DNA of 64,000 nucleotides from Bradyrhizobium sp. AZCC 1693 (GTDB lineage: Bacteria > Pseudomonadota > Alphaproteobacteria > Rhizobiales > Xanthobacteraceae), in assembly GCF_036924745.1 (NCBI RefSeq), contig NZ_JAZHSD010000001.1, forward strand, positions 2,480,001 to 2,544,000, in the 5' to 3' direction. The position numbers and the translations under genes are program-made. Positions 61,073 to 64,000 of this stretch are shown piece by piece; the stretch's first letter is position 1; every line of letters begins with the position of its first letter. The notes under the pieces are model-generated. The model had not been told where the DNA came from, did not search any database, and worked only from the letters and a program-made list of their open reading frames with translations.

Positions 61073-62611
61073 ATGTCCAACTCCCCTCTCCCCGAAGACC
61101 GCATTCCCGTCATCGTCGGCATCGGCGAAGTCGTCGACCGGCCCAAGGACATCGTCGCTGGGCTGGAGCCGCTGGCGCTGCTCGAACAGGCCGTGCGACG
61201 CGCGGAAGCGGATAGCGGCGCAAAGCTGCTCGGCGAACTCGGCTCGCTCGACGTGGTCAATTTCCTGAGCTGGCGCTACCGCGATCCCGAGAAGCAGCTC
61301 GCCGCGCGGCTCGGCGCCGATCCGGCGCATTGCTACTACGGCCCGGTCGGTGGCGAGAGCCCGATCCGTTACATCCACGAAGCGGCGAAACGCATCGCGC
61401 GCGGCGAGTGCAGCGTGGCGGTGGTCTGCGGCGCGGAGGCGCAATCGACCGCGACCAAGGCCGAGCGCGGCGGCATCTCGCTGCCGTGGACGCCGTTCGC
61501 GCATGACGTCGAGGAGCCGAAGCGCGGCGCGGCATTCCAGAAGCCGATGGCGGTGAAGCTCGGCGTGTTCCGGCCCATCACGGTCTATCCGCTGTATGAA
61601 TCCGCCACATCAGCACATTGGGGCCAGACGCCGCGCGAGGCGCTCGCCGAATCCGGCGCGTTGTGGTCGACCTATTCCAAGGTCGCGTCCGAGAATCCGA
61701 ATTCGTGGCTGAAGAGGCGTTTTGCGCCCGAGGAAATCACCACGCCGACGCCTGAGAACCGGCTGATCGCCTGGCCCTATACAAAGCTGATGGTAGCCAA
61801 TCCGACCGTGAACATGGGTGGCGCGGTGCTGCTGACGTCGCTGGCAAAAGCCCGCGCGGCCGGCGTGCCCGAAGATCGCCTGATCTATCCGATCGGTGGT
61901 GCCTCGGCGGAAGAGCCGCGCGACTATCTTGTTCGCGACCAGTTCTACGAAAGCCATCCGCAGAACGCCGTGCTGAAAGCGGTGATGGATCTGGTCGGGG
62001 GCGACGGCAAAAAATTCGACGCCATCGAACTCTATAGCTGCTTTCCCTGCGTTCCCAAGATGGCGCGGCGGACGCTTGGCCTTGGGCCCGACGTGCAGCC
62101 GACGGTAACCGGCGGCCTCACCTTCTTCGGCGCGCCGCTCAACACCTATATGACGCACGCAGCCGTCGCGATGGTGCGCAAGCTTCGTCAAAGCGGCAAG
62201 CTCGGCCTGCTCTACGGCCAGGGTGGCTTCGTCACCAAGCATCACGGGCTGGTGCTGTCGCGCGAGGCGCCGAAGCAGGCGCTCGAGCAGGACACCAGCG
62301 TGCAAGCCGAGGCCGACCGCAACCGCCGCAAAGTGCCGGACTTCGTCACCGAAGCTTCAGGCAAAGGCAAGGTCGAGAGTTTTACCGTGATCTACAAGGG
62401 CAAGGGCGAAGTCGAGCATGGCGTGGCGGTGCTGCGCACCGAGGCCGATGCGCGGGCGCTGGCCCGCATCCCCGCCAACGACACGGCGGCGCTCAAGCAT
62501 TTGTTGAACATGGATCGCACGCCGGTGGGATCGGTTGGCGCGATCGTCACAGCGGAAGATGGCGTGCTGGAGTGGCGGGAAGATGGCGTGCTGGAGTGGC
62601 GGATGGGGTAA
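61073..62611 (+). CDS. Thiolase-family acetyl-CoA acetyltransferase
   Basis: 512 residues from ATG 61073; GTG 61058 would add five. A long thiolase-like protein: RIPVIVGIGEVVDRPKDIVA, YYGPVGGESPIRYIHEAAKR, VAVVCGAEAQSTATKAERG, FDAIELYSCFPCVPKMARR (Cys region), TVTGGLTFFGAPLNTYMTHA and KLGLLYGQGGFVTKHHGLVL, then a C-terminal OB-like extension FTVIYKGKGEVEHGVAVLRT. The order matches the long actinobacterial and rhizobial acetyltransferases of about 500 residues. The last 18 residues contain EDGVLEWR twice, from a 24-bp tandem duplication. Likely a thiolytic step in the neighbouring acyl-CoA route. Confidence 0.9.
   Translation: MSNSPLPEDRIPVIVGIGEVVDRPKDIVAGLEPLALLEQAVRRAEADSGAKLLGELGSLDVVNFLSWRYRDPEKQLAARLGADPAHCYYGPVGGESPIRYIHEAAKRIARGECSVAVVCGAEAQSTATKAERGGISLPWTPFAHDVEEPKRGAAFQKPMAVKLGVFRPITVYPLYESATSAHWGQTPREALAESGALWSTYSKVASENPNSWLKRRFAPEEITTPTPENRLIAWPYTKLMVANPTVNMGGAVLLTSLAKARAAGVPEDRLIYPIGGASAEEPRDYLVRDQFYESHPQNAVLKAVMDLVGGDGKKFDAIELYSCFPCVPKMARRTLGLGPDVQPTVTGGLTFFGAPLNTYMTHAAVAMVRKLRQSGKLGLLYGQGGFVTKHHGLVLSREAPKQALEQDTSVQAEADRNRRKVPDFVTEASGKGKVESFTVIYKGKGEVEHGVAVLRTEADARALARIPANDTAALKHLLNMDRTPVGSVGAIVTAEDGVLEWREDGVLEWRMG
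62555..62602 (+). repeat. 24-bp tandem duplication in the thiolase gene
   Basis: GAAGATGGCGTGCTGGAGTG plus GCGG occurs twice in tandem without mismatch, in frame, adding one extra EDGVLEWR before the final MG. The identity of both copies suggests a recent slippage event. Confidence 0.92.
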
Positions 62612-62615
62612 TTCG

Positions 62616-62742
62616 TGTCCCGGACGCGGTGCAGCGCGTAGCGCTGCTCCGCAGAGCCGGGACCCACCGACAATGCGAAGCTCGTAATGTAGGCCCCGGC
62701 TCTGCAGCGCATCACTGCGTGCTGCACTGCGTCCGGGGCACG
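62616..62742. repeat. P6 palindromic repeat (GGACGCGGTGCAGC type)
   Basis: GTCCCGGACGCGGTGCAGCG with CTCCGCAGAGCCGGGACCCA on the left; GGCCCCGGCTCTGCAGCGCA and GCACTGCGTCCGGGGCACG on the right (last shown as 19 bases). It separates the convergent thiolase and chemoreceptor genes and is the only copy seen in this window. Confidence 0.8.
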
Positions 62743-62781
62743 AGCGAGAACTCCGGCTTCTCCGAAGCTACCGCCCCCTCC

Positions 62782-64000
62782 TCACGCCGCCCGCACCGTA
62801 TCCAGGAACTTGCCGACCTCGAGCTTGAGGCGGTTGCTGTCGGACGACAGCGACTGTGCCGCTGAAAGCACCTGCGACGACGCGGAGCCGGTCTCGCCGG
62901 CGCCGCGCTGCACGTCGGTGATGTTGGAGGAGACCTGCTGGGTGCCCTGGGCGGCTTGCTGCACGTTGCGGGAGATTTCCTGCGTCGCCGCTCCCTGCTC
63001 CTCCACCGCCGCCGCTATCGTCGATGCGATCTCCGACAGCCTTTCGATGGTGCCGCTGATTGCCTGGATCGCGTTCACCGACTCCTGGGTCGCGCCCTGG
63101 ATACTGGTAATCTGCTGGCCGATCTCGCCGGTGGCCTTTGCGGTCTGTTCGGCGAGCGCCTTCACTTCCGACGCCACGACCGCGAAACCGCGGCCGGCCT
63201 CGCCCGCGCGCGCCGCCTCGATGGTTGCGTTGAGCGCCAGCAGATTGGTCTGGCCGGCGATGGTGTTGATGAGTTCGACCACGTCGCCGATGCGGGCGGC
63301 CGCCTTCGACAATTCGCTGACGCGGTCATTGGTGTGACGGGCCTGGTCAACGGCCTCGCCGGCCATCCGGGCCGATTCCTGAACCTGGCGGCTGATCTCG
63401 TTAACCGAGGAAGACAGCTCTTCCGTCGCTGAAGCCACCGACTGCACGTTGGTGGATGCTTCTTCCGAAGCCGCGGCTACCATGGTCGTCACCTGCTGGG
63501 CGCGCTCGGCGGTCGCCGTCAGCGTGCCGGCCGAGGCTTCGAGTTCGGTCGAAGCGGATGACACGGTTTCGACGATCTCGCCGACAGCGGCCTCGAAGGA
63601 GTCGGCCAGCCTGACCATTTCGGCCTTGCGCTGTTGCGCCGCGATCTGGTCCTGCTTGATCTTGGCTTCCGCCTCGTCGCGCGCCTTCTGCTCCGAGACG
63701 ACCTTGAACTTCTCGACGGCGCCGGCGACCGCGCCGAGTTCGTCCTTGCGGCCAAGCCCGGGCAGCACGACGGCGAAATTGCCGCCGGCGAGTTCGTCCA
63801 TCGACACGCTCAACGCACGCATCGGGCGCGCGATCGTGAAGAAGGAGAAGATGCTGGTTACGATCAGCAAAAGGACGGTGCCGAGACCGATTGCCAGGGA
63901 CTCCCATTCGGCCGTGGCCATCTCCCGGACGCCCTGGGCCGCTTGCTCTTCAACATTGTGCTTGGCGAAATCGGCGACCTGGTTGGCGAGCGGCTCGATT
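62782..64000 (-). CDS. Methyl-accepting chemotaxis protein, N-terminus beyond window
   Basis: The frame is open to the right edge, so the true start is outside; about 405 residues are visible. Order seen: the end of a periplasmic or linker region ([20 protein letters not shown]), a transmembrane helix ([20 protein letters not shown]), a HAMP domain ([20 protein letters not shown]), a coiled coil, and the signalling hairpin tip [20 protein letters not shown] then [18 protein letters not shown]. It ends [14 protein letters not shown] without a CheR pentapeptide. The tip is nearly identical to that of the receptor at 5843-7549 but the rest differs, so the two are paralogues of one signalling class. 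Confidence 0.95.
   Translation of the reverse strand, partial: IEPLANQVADFAKHNVEEQAAQGVREMATAEWESLAIGLGTVLLLIVTSIFSFFTIARPMRALSVSMDELAGGNFAVVLPGLGRKDELGAVAGAVEKFKVVSEQKARDEAEAKIKQDQIAAQQRKAEMVRLADSFEAAVGEIVETVSSASTELEASAGTLTATAERAQQVTTMVAAASEEASTNVQSVASATEELSSSVNEISRQVQESARMAGEAVDQARHTNDRVSELSKAAARIGDVVELINTIAGQTNLLALNATIEAARAGEAGRGFAVVASEVKALAEQTAKATGEIGQQITSIQGATQESVNAIQAISGTIERLSEIASTIAAAVEEQGAATQEISRNVQQAAQGTQQVSSNITDVQRGAGETGSASSQVLSAAQSLSSDSNRLKLEVGKFLDTVRAA

Noticed and set aside
1..64000. tRNA genes, rRNA genes, CRISPR arrays, prophage
   Set aside because: None seen: no regularly spaced repeat-spacer array, no cloverleaf-like segment with CCA region, no phage structural genes. The P1-P6 repeats are dispersed, not arrayed.

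Overview
The window reads as chromosomal DNA from an alphaproteobacterium of the Bradyrhizobium/Rhodopseudomonas group. This rests on the high GC content, the gene content (HpnP hopanoid C-2 methylase, a homoprotocatechuate meta-cleavage operon, many acyl-CoA enzymes, PEP carboxylase) and the many short palindromic intergenic repeats. Genus and species cannot be fixed without a database search. No tRNA, rRNA or CRISPR array was found.

Layout. 0-5.3 kb: the start of an RND/MMPL exporter at the left edge, then a minus-strand set (unknown membrane protein, eutB, hpnP, eutC) in which the hopanoid methylase gene sits between the two ethanolamine ammonia-lyase subunits. 5.8-7.5 kb: a chemoreceptor. 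7.5-14.3 kb: a three-gene transglutaminase / circularly permuted ATP-grasp + alpha-E / transglutaminase-DUF2126 operon, whose middle gene carries a one-base frameshift. 14.5-18.1 kb: a minus-strand dehydratase (UxaA/GarD family), HpcH/HpaI aldolase and Ldh-family dehydrogenase. 18.3-25.4 kb: hpaR divergent from hpaH-F-E-D-G plus a ThDP enzyme, the lower homoprotocatechuate pathway; palindromes upstream of both units suggest control by HpaR. 25.5-30.6 kb: MFS transporter, AlkB with a second Fe(II)/2OG oxygenase, and a DUF2848-amidase pair. 30.8-34.7 kb: DUF35 protein, thiolase, SDR, and an exported SMP-30-type protein. 34.9-37.7 kb: PEP carboxylase.

37.9-62.6 kb is a dense acyl-CoA catabolic region: two AMP-forming acyl-CoA synthetases, three enoyl-CoA hydratase-family proteins, two acyl-CoA dehydrogenases, SDRs, a thiolase, a Baeyer-Villiger-type monooxygenase, a nitronate monooxygenase-type protein, a flavin reductase, an alpha/beta hydrolase and a GST. 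Within it a DUF6285 protein, an APH-like kinase and an ACAD10/11-type dehydrogenase together look like a 4-hydroxyacyl-CoA phosphorylation-elimination module, comparable to LvaA/LvaB/LvaC of levulinate catabolism. An intact IS (41510-43048) with a 16-bp target duplication interrupts this region. A second chemoreceptor runs off the right edge.

The gaps hold at least six families of dispersed palindromic repeats, some inside operons and one extending a coding sequence. Two genes show single-base insertions in short homopolymer runs, which may be real mutations or sequencing errors.
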